Origin: Virgifigura deserti
GTDB lineage: Bacteria; Pseudomonadota; Alphaproteobacteria; Dongiales; Dongiaceae
Assembly (NCBI GenBank): GCA_003576685.1
Contig: QOZR01000007.1
Span: 124,001-188,000, forward strand
DNA length: 64,000 bases
Direction: 5' to 3'
Shown: piece by piece, positions 26,072 through 36,139 of the stretch
How positions within the stretch are numbered: the stretch's first letter is position 1
Layout: each line of letters starts with the position of its first letter
The notes under the pieces: model-generated
The model's input: the letters and a program-made list of their open reading frames with translations, nothing else
Told to the model about the DNA's origin: nothing
Databases searched by the model: none
Translations under genes and position numbers: made by a program

Positions 26072-29000
26072 TCAAGGCGCGTAACGGTCGAGCTGCTCGA
26101 CCGGCAGCGGCATGATGCGCGGACCATCGGTCCAAAGAAGCACGCAAGTAATTGGCCGATCGGGGTAAATTCGAGATAAAGCAGCACGATAGCAGGCCAT
26201 CTGGCGCAGATAGAGGGCCGGCACCCCGTCGGGCGTCTCCGGCGGCGGTCGATTGGTCTTGTAATCGACGATCAGGACAGCGGCCTCGGTAACCACCAGC
26301 CGATCGATTCGGCCAGACAGGACCTCGACCGCGCCGGCTTCGCCGCGGACCTCGCCGACGACCATCACCTCCGCCCGGCTGTCGGGTCCGAACAGCGGCG
26401 CGAAGGTGGAATCTTCCAGCACGCGCAGCACCTCCGCCGTGATCTCCTGCTGCTGGGCGTCGGACAGGTCGTGGGTCGGACGGGCGAGAAAGCGTCGGCA
26501 CGCCGCCGCCCGGGCTGCCGCGGGGATCTCGGGAAGCGTCTCCAGCAACCGATGGATCAACCGCCCACGCCGGAACCGCAGGCCGTCATCCGCGCCGAGC
26601 GGCGGCTGAACCGGCGGCTCTTCATCGCTTGGCCGGGACGGCGCCAACGGCCGCCAAGGCAGCGGCTCCTCCGGCGCCGGTTCCGCGAACCAGCCCGGTG
26701 TCGGTGTGTCGATTGCGGCCGTCTGCGGCGTCTGTCCGGAGCTTTCCGGCACGGCGAGTTGCGGATCGGCAAGGCGAAGCAGCCGGCCGCTCCACCCGTG
26801 ATCCGGTCCCAGCAGGTCTGTGCAGTCGAAGGCCGCCTCCTCGGCGATCGCGGCAAGGCCGGCGCCGACGAGGTCGTACCAGCAGCCTGAGCGCGGGGTC
26901 TGCTTGCCGTGCCAACCGCAGACATAGAGCCGATCCTCGGCCCTGGTCAGCGCGACATAGAGAAGGCGGCGATACTCGCAGGCCTCGGCTTGCCGATGAC
27001 GGGCGCGCGCCGCCCGCGCCACCGCCTCATCGCAGCCGGTGCGCGGCGACCATAGAGGCAGAGACTGGGACAGCCCTGGACTGCCGTTCGACTTGGACTC
27101 GCACCAGAGCAGCCGCGTCGTGTGGTTCGGCACCTGCATCGTGTCGGGTAGGAAGACGATCGGTGCCTGCAGGCCCTTGGCGCCGTGAATCGTCATGATC
27201 CGCACCTGACCGCGCAGATCCTGCTCCAGGTCACGCTTCACCTCGACATCGCCGACGGCGAGCCAGTGGAGAAAACCCTGCAGCGACGGCACATGCGCCC
27301 GCTCATAGATGAGCGCCAGATTCATGAACTCGTCGATCGGATCGGCCGCCTCAGGCCCAAGCCGGCCGAGAAGCGCGCGTCGCCCGCCGAGACGGCCGAG
27401 CAGGTCGGCATAGAGTTCGTAGGGCGGGACAAAGTCCACCGCGGCGAGCCGTTCCGCGAGGAAGGCATGGGCCCGGGCGAAGACATCCTCCTTCTCAGCC
27501 CGCCGGCGCAGCGCGGCCCATAATGACCCTTCGCGCCCATAGGCGAGACGGAACAGCTCCTCCTCGTCGAGCCCGACCAGCGGGCCTTTCAGCACGGTGG
27601 CGAGGGTGAGGTCGTCTTCCGGCAGCAGCAGGAACTGGCCGAACGCCACCAGATCCATCACCGCGATCTGATCGGTCAGCACCATCCGGTCGACGCCGGC
27701 GACCGGCACCTGCCGCTGCTTCAGCTCGCGGACCAGCTCCTCGACGAAGGTGTTGCGGCGGCAGACCAGAACCATGAAATCGCCGGGTCGCACCGGACGG
27801 TCGCGCGAGCGCAGCTTCTCGCCGGTCGCGATCATGGTTTCGATCTGCGCGGCGATCAGCCGGGCCAGCCGGCCGCGCGGCGAATCGCCCGGCTGCCGAT
27901 CGATCGGCGGCGCCCAGGGCTCGAGCTCCGCCATCTCGCGTGGCTGCGCCGGCGGCCACAACTCGACGAGCCCGGCATGGCCGACGCGGGAGGGTTGATG
28001 GACGATCGGCTGGCCGTCCAAGGCAACGCCGGCCTGCGCCTCGGCCGAGGCGAAGACCGCATCGACCGCGGACAACACCGCGGCGGTCGAGCGGAAGGAG
28101 ATGTTGAGCGGCACATCCTCCCATTGCATCCGGGCCGCCGCCGCCCGATCGCTGAAATGCCTGCGCATCGCCTCGAACGCAGCCGGATCGGCGCGCTGAA
28201 AGCTGAAGATCGACTGCTTCGGATCGCCGACGGCGAAGATCGTCCGCGTCTCGGGCCGTGCACCGGCGCCGACGAAAAACTCCTCGGCCAGGGCTTGGAC
28301 GACCTGCCATTGGTCGGGGTTAGTGTCCTGCGCCTCGTCGATCAGGATATGGTCCAGGCCGCCATCAAGCTTGAACAGGACCCAGGGGGCGATGCCGGGT
28401 CGCTTCAACAGATCGCGCGACGCCAGGATCAGGTCGTCGTAATCGAGCTGCGCCCGGACCTCCTTCTGGCGGCGATAGGCATCGAGAATCGCGCCACCAA
28501 GGGTGAGCAGCGCGCCGCTCGCCGCAGCCAGCATCGCCGCGTTGAGCCGGTCGCTAAGTGCGTGCAGCCGCTCCGCCTCGGCCTGAAGGACCGCCTTCAC
28601 GCCCGGCGATGCCGCCTCCGCCGCCTTGGTGATCAGGCGCTCGCGGATCTTCAGGCCGGCGGCTGATCCATCGGTCAGGAACCGGCGCCGATAGGTCTCG
28701 AACTCCGCGGCACGGCGATCGGGCGCGGCCAGCCAGGCGGCGATACCGTCGCCGCGCTCCCGGTCCGTCTTCGAGCCCTGCAGGAGCGCCTCGACGGCGA
28801 GACGGAGGCCGAGCAGGTCGATTGCCCCGTCCTCGCAGGCCGCCTTGAGCAGGCTGTCCCGGCATTCGTCGGGCTCCAGCCCCAGGAGTTCGCGGATCGC
28901 CACGACCAGGCCGTCGCAGCCGCCATGCCCCGCCAGGAGGTGAGCCAAGCGGCCGCGCTCGGCCAGGAGCGACTGCATCAGCTCCGCGAACGCGTCTTCG

Positions 29001-29578
29001 GAACACTGCGCCGTGACCTCGGCGAGCGCCGCGGCGAGATCCTGGTCGGCGCCGCTCCGCGCCCGGGACAGCACCGATTCGCGGGCACTCTGCAGAAGCT
29101 CGGCAGCGCTGCGATCGTCGAGAATCTCGAAATGCGGCGCAATGCCGGCTTCGAGCGGAAACCGGCGCAACAGGGCTTGGCAGAAGGCATGGATAGTCTG
29201 GATCTTCATTCCGCCCGGCGCATCGAGAACGCGGGCGAAAAGCTGCCGCGCCCGGCGGCAGAGCTCGACATCGGGCCGCTGCCCGGTAAGCGTCTCGATC
29301 TCCTTCTCCAGATCCGCGTCCAGCGCCGCGGTCCACAGGGCGAGGCGAGCGGCGATGCGGTTGGCCATCTCGGCCGCCGCCGCCTTGGTGAAGGTGAGGC
29401 AGAGAATGCGCGACGGCTCCGTGCCGGTCAGCATCAGGTTCAGCACCCGGTCGGTCAGCACCTTGGTCTTGCCGGTGCCAGCCGACGCCGCGACCCAGGC
29501 CGAGGCCGCGGGATCGGCGGCCCGCCGCTGGTGCGAGCCGGCCAGGCGGATGAGCGGTGTGCCGAGCGCGATCGTCAT
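26072..29578 (-). CDS. addA: AddA helicase-nuclease subunit
   Basis: With AddB resects double-strand breaks for RecA-dependent repair (RecBCD counterpart). The 1168-residue UvrD-like SF1 helicase has Walker A ASAGTGKT (residues 31-38), [11 protein letters not shown] (Ia), [15 protein letters not shown] (Walker B), [14 protein letters not shown] (III), DPE-like segment [20 protein letters not shown] (V) and [13 protein letters not shown] (VI). A C-terminal RecB-type nuclease follows with [13 protein letters not shown]. The ATG at 29578 overlaps the addB stop (ATGA). Confidence 0.97.
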   Translation of the reverse strand: MTIALGTPLIRLAGSHQRRAADPAASAWVAASAGTGKTKVLTDRVLNLMLTGTEPSRILCLTFTKAAAAEMANRIAARLALWTAALDADLEKEIETLTGQRPDVELCRRARQLFARVLDAPGGMKIQTIHAFCQALLRRFPLEAGIAPHFEILDDRSAAELLQSARESVLSRARSGADQDLAAALAEVTAQCSEDAFAELMQSLLAERGRLAHLLAGHGGCDGLVVAIRELLGLEPDECRDSLLKAACEDGAIDLLGLRLAVEALLQGSKTDRERGDGIAAWLAAPDRRAAEFETYRRRFLTDGSAAGLKIRERLITKAAEAASPGVKAVLQAEAERLHALSDRLNAAMLAAASGALLTLGGAILDAYRRQKEVRAQLDYDDLILASRDLLKRPGIAPWVLFKLDGGLDHILIDEAQDTNPDQWQVVQALAEEFFVGAGARPETRTIFAVGDPKQSIFSFQRADPAAFEAMRRHFSDRAAAARMQWEDVPLNISFRSTAAVLSAVDAVFASAEAQAGVALDGQPIVHQPSRVGHAGLVELWPPAQPREMAELEPWAPPIDRQPGDSPRGRLARLIAAQIETMIATGEKLRSRDRPVRPGDFMVLVCRRNTFVEELVRELKQRQVPVAGVDRMVLTDQIAVMDLVAFGQFLLLPEDDLTLATVLKGPLVGLDEEELFRLAYGREGSLWAALRRRAEKEDVFARAHAFLAERLAAVDFVPPYELYADLLGRLGGRRALLGRLGPEAADPIDEFMNLALIYERAHVPSLQGFLHWLAVGDVEVKRDLEQDLRGQVRIMTIHGAKGLQAPIVFLPDTMQVPNHTTRLLWCESKSNGSPGLSQSLPLWSPRTGCDEAVARAARARHRQAEACEYRRLLYVALTRAEDRLYVCGWHGKQTPRSGCWYDLVGAGLAAIAEEAAFDCTDLLGPDHGWSGRLLRLADPQLAVPESSGQTPQTAAIDTPTPGWFAEPAPEEPLPWRPLAPSRPSDEEPPVQPPLGADDGLRFRRGRLIHRLLETLPEIPAAARAAACRRFLARPTHDLSDAQQQEITAEVLRVLEDSTFAPLFGPDSRAEVMVVGEVRGEAGAVEVLSGRIDRLVVTEAAVLIVDYKTNRPPPETPDGVPALYLRQMACYRAALSRIYPDRPITCVLLWTDGPRIMPLPVEQLDRYAP

Positions 29579-32500
29579 TCGCTGCTCATCGGCCCGCCGG
29601 CCGACCACTCCTTGATCCGCGCCAGATGACCATAGTCGCTGTAGCGCGGCGCGCAGGCCGGATTGGGCTCCGCGAGATAGGGCGTCGCCTCGTCATCGAA
29701 GGCGGCGACCAGCCGCGCGAGGCCGGCAAGCGCCGCCGCCGCGACGTCGCCGCAATCCGCCGCGCGGGAGTCGATCTTGCCGGCCGGGTCGCCGCCCACG
29801 AGCTGCCAATAGGCCAGCTCGCCGACGGGTCCCGCGGGCAGGCCATCGAACCCGCCGGCGAGCGCGATCGCCGCCTCAAGTGGAAGCTGCGGCGAGAAGC
29901 CGAGATCGATGTCGCGCCGCACCGGCAAAGCGCCGGTCTTGTAGTCGATGATGATCGCCGCGCCGTCGCGATGACAATCGACCCGGTCGGCCTTGGCGAC
30001 CAGCTCGAAGGCCCCACCCGGCGCGGCCAGCGTCAGCCGGCCCCGCACCTCCGTCAGGCTGGACAGCAGATCGTCGCGGCGCTCCTGCTCCTGCGCGAGA
30101 AACCAGCGGGCGATGCGTTCGAAGCGCGGCCACCAGAAGGCCCAGACCGACGGGCGGCTCAGCGCATCGCCGAACGCGCCGGCTCCGATCGCCAGCAGGC
30201 GGTCGAGCGCATCCGCCGGCAACGGCCCGGGATGGTCCTTCACGAAGCGATCGAGCGCACGATGGATGAAGGCGCCGCGGTCGGCAGCGCCCGGATCGGC
30301 GTCGATCGGATCCAGCGGCCTCAGACGCAGGATGTGCCGCGCATAGATCGCGTAGGGATCGCGCATCCAGGTCTCGACCTCCGTCACGGAAAGCCGCCGC
30401 GGCCGGGCGCCAACCGGCGGCCGCGGCATTGGCGGCGCAATCGGCAAGACGTGCGCCGGCCGGTCCAGCTTCGCCTGCCAGTCGAGCCATTGGCTGGGCC
30501 GCATCCGGTCGGGCGTGATGCCGGCCGTCCGCAACAGCCCGTCGAAGCGCATCAGCCAGCGCGACGGCACGGTCGGCGTTCCTTCGACGCGCAACGCCCG
30601 GGTCAGCACCACCTCGGGCGCCGAAAAGGCTTGGATGAAGTCGTGCGCGGCGAGGCCGATGCGCCGTTCCGGCGCCGGCAGGCCGAAGGCGCGCCGCATC
30701 GGCCGGCTCAGCCACGGGTCGGTCCAGGGCTCCGGCGGCCAGGTTCCCTCATTCAGCCCGCCGAGGATCAGCAGGTCGACATGCTGTAGTCGGGCTTCCA
30801 GCGGACCCCAGATCGCGATGCGCGGATGCCGTCCGTAGCGCGGCCGAACCACGAGGTCGGACATCAGGCTAGAGAGCAGGGCCGGATAGCGAGCGCCCGG
30901 CAAACGGCTGAAGCTGTGCGCCGCCTGCCGCAGGTCGGCAACGAAATCCGCCGCGGCCTCGCCCGCCTCGCCGGCCCACAGCCGTTCGGCACCGGACAGC
31001 GAGGCGCTCGCCGCAAGCGCCTCGGCAAAGGCGACATGCGCCGTGAGCAGCGCGTCGAGACTGGTCTCTCTTGCGGCGATCAACGCCGCGAACGGCGCCG
31101 CGGCCGTCGCAAGCTGCCGCACCCAAGGCCCCAGCGGGTCCCGTAGATTATCCGGGAGCGCGGCAACCAATCCGTCGAACCCGGCGGCCGGGCGCGGCCC
31201 ACGCAGGACACCGATCTCCAGCCTGCGGGCCAGCGCGCGGAAGGCCGGCGGCTCCATCCCGCCGGCGGCAAGCGGATGCTTCAGCAGGGCCAGCAGCGAC
31301 ACCGGCGCGACCCGCTCCACGAGAAGCTCCGCCGTCAGCCGCAGGAAGGTTCCGGGCGGCGTGTCGGCAAGCGGGCGACCGGCGGAGTCGTCGATCGTGA
31401 TGTCCCACCGTCGGAGCTCGGCAGCGACGCGCCGCGCCAGCGCTCGGTCGGGAGTCACCAGCGCTGCGCGCTTGCCCGGCACCTCAAGGGTTTCGCGCAG
31501 CATCAGCGCGATTGCGCCGGCCTCCTCCTGCGGGCCGGGACAGTCGATTCGGGAGACGTCGCGAAGCGCGAATTCGATCGCCGTGATATTGCTGGTCGCC
31601 GCCCAATGACGCCAGCCGTCCGTCGTGGCCGCCGGCCGCAACGCCTCGGCGATCAGCCGCGCCCGCATCGGCGGCGTGCCCCTCTCCCCCGTATCCGGCC
31701 AAACCGCCACGTCGCGCGGTTCCAGGCCGAGGCGATCGAGCAGCAGATGCAGGCCGTGCTGCGGATGGCTCGGATCCTGGACGATCTCACGCCAGCAGGC
31801 CTCGCCCGCGTCGCGATCGAGGCCGGGCAGCACGACGCGGCCACGCGGCAGCCCGGCGACGACCTCGATCAGCTCCGCCGTCGCCGGAATGCTGCCAGTC
31901 GACCCGGCCACGGTGACTGGGTCGGCGGGCGGGCTGCGGCGCCAAGCCTCGGCCTGGGCGGCGAGCAGCAGGTTGCGCCGGACGGCAGGATCGACGCAGC
32001 CCTGCTCCTCGAGAATCCGCGGCCAGACCTCGGTCAGGATTTCGAGGAATTTCAGCGTCACCTGCCAATGGATCGCGTAATCCTCGGGCGCCAGCGCGCG
32101 GAGTCCGTCGAAGGGAAGCTGCTCCGTCTGGATCTGGTCGAGCAGCCGGGCCAGCTCGGTAGCGAGCCGCGCCGCCTGGTCCACCGTCGGCGGGGTTCCT
32201 CCACGCCACGCGTCGCCGTCGGCCGGGCCGTCTGCCGCCTTCCAGCCGGCAAAGGCGGCCAGAATGGCGCGGGTCAGCAGCAGATGCCGGCGCAGCGGCG
32301 GAATCGCCGGGGCCATGTCGAGCGCCTCGGCCGCCGGACCGCCGACCTCAATGCCGCTTGCAAGTGTCAGCTCGTCCGTGTCGAGGTCGCCGATCGGCAT
32401 CATGCGGGGCAGTAGCAGAGGGCGCCCGCGGCTCTGCCGCAGGAAAGCCTCCTGCAGCGCGCGGCAGCCGCGGCGGTTCGGCAGAAGGATCGTGCCGCGG

Positions 32501-32619
32501 GCGAGCGCGAGCGGATCGCCGTCAGCCTCGGCGAGAAGGCGCGCGGCAAGCGCGTCGACGAACGAAACTCCCGACGGAATGGTGAAGACGGACCGGCGCG
32601 GGCGCGGTCCGTCCGTCAT
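29575..32619 (-). CDS. addB: AddB subunit of the AddAB helicase-nuclease
   Basis: Second half of the AddAB repair machine. The 1014-residue protein has the degenerate helicase start (TILLPNRRGCRALQEAFL), the segment LILGGLNEGTWPP and a C-terminal nuclease domain with AAIIIDYKTGALPVRRDID. The C-terminal region ends CAPRYSDYGHLARIKEWS with one cysteine, so the four-Cys iron-sulfur cluster of Bacillus AddB is not present. The ATG at 32619 overlaps the murU stop (ATGA). Confidence 0.95.
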   Translation of the reverse strand: MTDGPRPRRSVFTIPSGVSFVDALAARLLAEADGDPLALARGTILLPNRRGCRALQEAFLRQSRGRPLLLPRMMPIGDLDTDELTLASGIEVGGPAAEALDMAPAIPPLRRHLLLTRAILAAFAGWKAADGPADGDAWRGGTPPTVDQAARLATELARLLDQIQTEQLPFDGLRALAPEDYAIHWQVTLKFLEILTEVWPRILEEQGCVDPAVRRNLLLAAQAEAWRRSPPADPVTVAGSTGSIPATAELIEVVAGLPRGRVVLPGLDRDAGEACWREIVQDPSHPQHGLHLLLDRLGLEPRDVAVWPDTGERGTPPMRARLIAEALRPAATTDGWRHWAATSNITAIEFALRDVSRIDCPGPQEEAGAIALMLRETLEVPGKRAALVTPDRALARRVAAELRRWDITIDDSAGRPLADTPPGTFLRLTAELLVERVAPVSLLALLKHPLAAGGMEPPAFRALARRLEIGVLRGPRPAAGFDGLVAALPDNLRDPLGPWVRQLATAAAPFAALIAARETSLDALLTAHVAFAEALAASASLSGAERLWAGEAGEAAADFVADLRQAAHSFSRLPGARYPALLSSLMSDLVVRPRYGRHPRIAIWGPLEARLQHVDLLILGGLNEGTWPPEPWTDPWLSRPMRRAFGLPAPERRIGLAAHDFIQAFSAPEVVLTRALRVEGTPTVPSRWLMRFDGLLRTAGITPDRMRPSQWLDWQAKLDRPAHVLPIAPPMPRPPVGARPRRLSVTEVETWMRDPYAIYARHILRLRPLDPIDADPGAADRGAFIHRALDRFVKDHPGPLPADALDRLLAIGAGAFGDALSRPSVWAFWWPRFERIARWFLAQEQERRDDLLSSLTEVRGRLTLAAPGGAFELVAKADRVDCHRDGAAIIIDYKTGALPVRRDIDLGFSPQLPLEAAIALAGGFDGLPAGPVGELAYWQLVGGDPAGKIDSRAADCGDVAAAALAGLARLVAAFDDEATPYLAEPNPACAPRYSDYGHLARIKEWSAGGPMSSE

Positions 32620-33398
32620 GTCCCGTACGGCCGATCGCCGCCGATCGCGATCCGCGCCTCGACCTCGGCGAGGTGGCGCGGCGTGCTGACATGGTACCAC
32701 TCGCCATCGTGACGCAGGCCATGCAGCCGCCCGGCCTCGATCGCGCGGTCATAGAGAATGTTCAAGGAGAAGGCGCCCTTCGGCGCGTTCTTGAACAAAC
32801 GCGGATGCAGGATCTGGATCCCCGAATAGAGGAACGGCGCGACTTCCCACTCGCGCCGGCGTCGGATCCGCCCCGTCTGGTCGAGGAAGAAGTCGCCCCG
32901 CCCGTCATAGCCCACCGCGGTCGCCGTCGGCTGCAGCAGCAGGAGGCCATCCATCGCCTCGTCGTCCCAGGCCTCGGCAAGGCGGAGCAGCGCGTCGACC
33001 TTGCCATTGAACCAAATGATCTTGCCATTGACGACATAGAAGGGTGCGTCGCCGAGTTGCGGCAACGCCTTGAGGATGCCGCCGCCGGTTTCGAGGATCT
33101 CGCGTTCGTGGGAGAACTCGATCTTTGGTCGCGTCCGGCCCTTGAGATGGTCCTCGATCATCTCGCCGAGCCAGTGGGTGTTCACCACGGCGTGGCCGAC
33201 GCCGATCTCCGCGAGGCGGTCCAGCGCGTAATCGATCAGCGGCGTGCCCGCCACCCGGACGAGCGGCTTCGGCAGGTTCTCCGTGATCGGCCGCAAACGC
33301 GTGCCGAACCCGGCGGCCAGGACCATTGCATGCGTCGGCACCACGGGTTGCGCTGTCACGGGCTGCACTCTTTGATTTCCCCTCATTCCCCTCGGCAT
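32616..33398 (-). CDS. murU: N-acetylmuramate alpha-1-phosphate uridylyltransferase (MurU-like)
   Basis: Predicted to make UDP-MurNAc from MurNAc-1-P in cell-wall recycling. The 260-residue nucleotidyltransferase shows MVLAAGFGTRLRPITENLPKPL, GGGILKALP, and VVNGKIIWFNG at the metal site. It lies directly after an AmgK-like sugar kinase, as in the anabolic recycling pathway known from Pseudomonas. A mannose-1-P guanylyltransferase annotation is the main alternative. Several in-frame starts exist upstream of MVLAAG and none has a clean Shine-Dalgarno sequence; the upstream gap repeats CGGCATTCCCC. Confidence 0.85.
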   Translation of the reverse strand: MPRGMRGNQRVQPVTAQPVVPTHAMVLAAGFGTRLRPITENLPKPLVRVAGTPLIDYALDRLAEIGVGHAVVNTHWLGEMIEDHLKGRTRPKIEFSHEREILETGGGILKALPQLGDAPFYVVNGKIIWFNGKVDALLRLAEAWDDEAMDGLLLLQPTATAVGYDGRGDFFLDQTGRIRRRREWEVAPFLYSGIQILHPRLFKNAPKGAFSLNILYDRAIEAGRLHGLRHDGEWYHVSTPRHLAEVEARIAIGGDRPYGT

Positions 33399-33428
33399 TC
33401 CCCCATCGGCATTCCCCCTGGGCTCCGC

Positions 33429-34442
33429 TTACGCCGTCGGCAGGCGGCGCGCCGGCGGCGGGAGATGCGCCTCGAACCAGGCGCGTACCGGCGCCAGCGC
33501 CGGGTGGGCGAGATTGCCTTCGAGCTGACGCCAGACGCGCGGCATATGCACGAGATAACCGGATTTTCCGTCGCGCACCAGCAGGCGTGTGAAGGTTCCG
33601 ATGATGCGGCTATGGCGTTGTGCGCCGACAACGGCGAATGCCGTCGCGAAATCCTCCGGATCGAGATCCGGGGACGCGGCGAGATAATGCGCGCGCAGCT
33701 CGGCGGCCAAGGTCGGCGGCACGTCACGCCGAGCGTCCTCGATCAGCGACATCAGGTCGAACGGTCGGGGGGCGATGACCGCATCCTGGAAATCGAGCAA
33801 TCCGCAGGCGGCGACCCCCATCCGGTCGGGCAGCCAGAGCAGATTGTCGACATGGAAATCGAAGAAGACGAAGCTGTCCGCGACGCGCCGGCGCTGCGGC
33901 AGCACGGCGCTCCAGGCCGCGATATATTCGGCCCGAAGAGCGTCCGGAACCGGGCCGCCTTGCGTCGCCGGCCAATACCAGTCGAGCAGCAGCCCGACCT
34001 CGCGCAACGCACGAGCGTCGTCGAACTCAGGCAGCCGGTCCTGGCGCTCGGGCGCGAACCGGCGATGCAGATCGATCAGCAGATCGACGGCGAGCATGTA
34101 GAGGCGCCGCTCATCGGCGCCGCGCGCCAGCAGGCGGGTGTAGGTATCGTCGCCAAGATCCTCGAGCAGCAGCAGACCGGCGTCTTCATCGGCGGCGAAA
34201 ATCCGCGGCACGCTATAACCCATCGCGCCAAGCAGGCGGTCGACCGTCACGAAGGGGCGGACGTTCTCCTTCGGCGGCGGCGCGTCCATCAGTACGGCAC
34301 GCCGCCCGTCCGCTTCGAGCCGGTCATAGCGACGGAAGGAGGCGTCGCCCGCCAGAACCCAACGTTCCGCACCGGCCCAGCCGTGCGCGGCAAGGAAACG
34401 AGCGATCAGGGTGTCGCGATCGCTGCGCGGACCGTCAGGCAT
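33429..34442 (-). CDS. amgK: Aminoglycoside-phosphotransferase-fold sugar kinase (AmgK-like)
   Basis: Predicted anomeric kinase for MurNAc or GlcNAc in peptidoglycan recycling. The 337-residue protein has DASFRRYDRL, the kinase hinge LLLEDLGDDT, catalytic loop FFDFHVDNLLWL and the metal Asp in GLLDFQDAVIAP. It overlaps the tsaE end by 8 bases and precedes murU, the same pair order as in Pseudomonas. Confidence 0.85.
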   Translation of the reverse strand: MPDGPRSDRDTLIARFLAAHGWAGAERWVLAGDASFRRYDRLEADGRRAVLMDAPPPKENVRPFVTVDRLLGAMGYSVPRIFAADEDAGLLLLEDLGDDTYTRLLARGADERRLYMLAVDLLIDLHRRFAPERQDRLPEFDDARALREVGLLLDWYWPATQGGPVPDALRAEYIAAWSAVLPQRRRVADSFVFFDFHVDNLLWLPDRMGVAACGLLDFQDAVIAPRPFDLMSLIEDARRDVPPTLAAELRAHYLAASPDLDPEDFATAFAVVGAQRHSRIIGTFTRLLVRDGKSGYLVHMPRVWRQLEGNLAHPALAPVRAWFEAHLPPPARRLPTA

Positions 34443-34941
34443 GGTGCGTCAAGCTCTGTCCGAGGGCTACGATACGCGGCGCCCAGCCGTCCCGGCCTGT
34501 CAGCGAGACGGTGCGCACCTCCGGCTGCTCCGCGCTGGCGAAATCGAGGGTGAGGTCGAGCCGGTCTTCCGGCAGGGACGGCCCGAGCCGATCCGGCCAC
34601 TCGATCAGCGAAATCCCGGTACTGAACGCCTCTTCGAGGCCGAGTTCGATCGCCTCTTCCGGCGCCGTCAGGCGATAGAGGTCGAAATGCCAGATCGCCG
34701 CGACCGGCGCCTCATAGGTCTGGACCAGCGTGAAGGTCGGGCTCGGCACTTCCGCTTCACCGGTCAGACGGCCGATAAAGGCGCGCGCGAACCGGGTCTT
34801 GCCGACGCCGAGGTCGCCGTGAAGCGCGATCACGTCGCCCGGCCGCGCCAGCGCTGCGACCTGCTCGGCAAGGCGCTCCGTCGCGGCCTCGTTCGGCAGG
34901 TGAAGCGAGACGGTCTCGGAGGGCATGGCGCGACGCATCAT
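34435..34941 (-). CDS. tsaE: tRNA threonylcarbamoyladenosine biosynthesis ATPase TsaE
   Basis: ATPase that works with TsaB/TsaD to form t6A37 in ANN-decoding tRNAs. The 168-residue protein has Walker A GDLGVGKT (42-49), VPSPTFTLVQTYE, HFDLYRL and LIEWPDRLG. It is first gene of the minus-strand chain tsaE-amgK-murU-addB-addA. Confidence 0.95.
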   Translation of the reverse strand: MMRRAMPSETVSLHLPNEAATERLAEQVAALARPGDVIALHGDLGVGKTRFARAFIGRLTGEAEVPSPTFTLVQTYEAPVAAIWHFDLYRLTAPEEAIELGLEEAFSTGISLIEWPDRLGPSLPEDRLDLTLDFASAEQPEVRTVSLTGRDGWAPRIVALGQSLTHHA

Positions 34942-35114
34942 AGCCGCAGGTTGTAGAGCGTCTGACAGACCCTGTCCATGGTCTGCGCCGTTGCCCGGAC
35001 GGCATCGCAGCGAAAATCGAGGCGGTCGCCTACGGCCTTGATAATGCAGGCAGAGCCCGGCATTTTAGCGACCATCGTTCGCCACCCCTCAAAGCCCAAT
35101 GGGAGAAGCCCTGG

Positions 35115-36134
35115 ATGTCCGAAGCCGTTCAAAAGACCGATGTCGCGATCATCGGGGCGGGCCCGGTCGGTCTGTTTGCGATCTTCGAGTGCGGTATGCT
35201 GAAGATGCGCTGTCACGTGATCGACGCGCTGGACACGACGGGCGGGCAATGCGCGGCGCTCTATCCGGAAAAGCCGATCTATGACATTCCCGGCTACCCG
35301 CAGATCGACGCCGCCGAGCTGATCCAGAAGCTGGAGGAACAGACCTCGCCGTTCGAGCCGGTCTACCATCTCGGCCAGCAGGTCGAGCGCCTGACCGACC
35401 TCGGCGGCGGCTGGCGGTTGGAGACAAGCAAGGGCACGGTGATCGAGGCGCGGGCCATCATCATCGCCGCCGGCGTCGGCGCCTTCGGCCCGAACCGGCC
35501 GCCGCTGCCCGATATCGAGTCCTATGAGGGGAAGAGCGTCTTCTATCTGGTCAAGCGGCGCGAGGATTTCCGCGGCAAGCGCGTGGTGATCGCCGGCGGC
35601 GGCGATTCGGCGGTCGATTGGGCGCTGTCCCTGGCCGGGCTGGCTGAACAGGTCTATGTCGTCCATCGCCGGCCGAAGTTCCGCGCCGCGCCGGAGTCGG
35701 TGGCCCGCCTGGACGCGCTGGCCGCCGAGGGGGCGATTGAGATGGTGGTGCCCTATCAGCTGGCTCGCCTGGAAGGGGCGGACGGCCGGTTGGAGGCGGT
35801 GGTCGTGGCGACGCTGGACGGCCAGGAACGACCGCTCGCGGCCGATGCGCTGCTGCCGTTCTTCGGTCTGGCAATGAATCTGGGACCGATCGCGCAATGG
35901 AACCTGAACCTGGAGCGCAACCATATCAGTGTCGATCCGGCGACCTGTGCGACCAACGCACCGGGCATCTTCGCGATCGGTGACATCGCCACATATCCCG
36001 GCAAGCTTAAGCTGATTCTATCGGGCTTCTCGGAGGCGGCAATGACCGCCCACGCCATCTATCCGCTCGTCCATCCCGGCGAAGCCCTGCATTTCGAATA
36101 TTCCACGACCAAGGGCGTGCCCGGCGCGGCATAG
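35115..36134 (+). CDS. Thioredoxin-reductase-like ferredoxin/flavodoxin-NADP reductase
   Basis: Flavoprotein predicted to pass electrons between NADPH and ferredoxin. The 339-residue protein has FAD motif VAIIGAGPVGLFA, GGQCAALYPEKPIYDIPGYP and NADP motif VVIAGGGDSAVDWAL. The CxxC redox pair of thioredoxin reductase is missing, which defines the FNR2 subgroup. It ends with the FAD-binding GDIATYP and a tail HFEYSTTKG. It is divergent from tsaE, with a 173-base gap, and converges on the DivL-like gene with 5 bases between. Confidence 0.92.
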   Translation: MSEAVQKTDVAIIGAGPVGLFAIFECGMLKMRCHVIDALDTTGGQCAALYPEKPIYDIPGYPQIDAAELIQKLEEQTSPFEPVYHLGQQVERLTDLGGGWRLETSKGTVIEARAIIIAAGVGAFGPNRPPLPDIESYEGKSVFYLVKRREDFRGKRVVIAGGGDSAVDWALSLAGLAEQVYVVHRRPKFRAAPESVARLDALAAEGAIEMVVPYQLARLEGADGRLEAVVVATLDGQERPLAADALLPFFGLAMNLGPIAQWNLNLERNHISVDPATCATNAPGIFAIGDIATYPGKLKLILSGFSEAAMTAHAIYPLVHPGEALHFEYSTTKGVPGAA

Positions 36135-36139
36135 GAGGT

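Noticed and set aside
25671..26501. 276-residue version of thioredoxin with a long N-terminus
   Set aside because: The extra part overlaps addA in another frame and lacks homology; GGAG points to the ATG at 25991.
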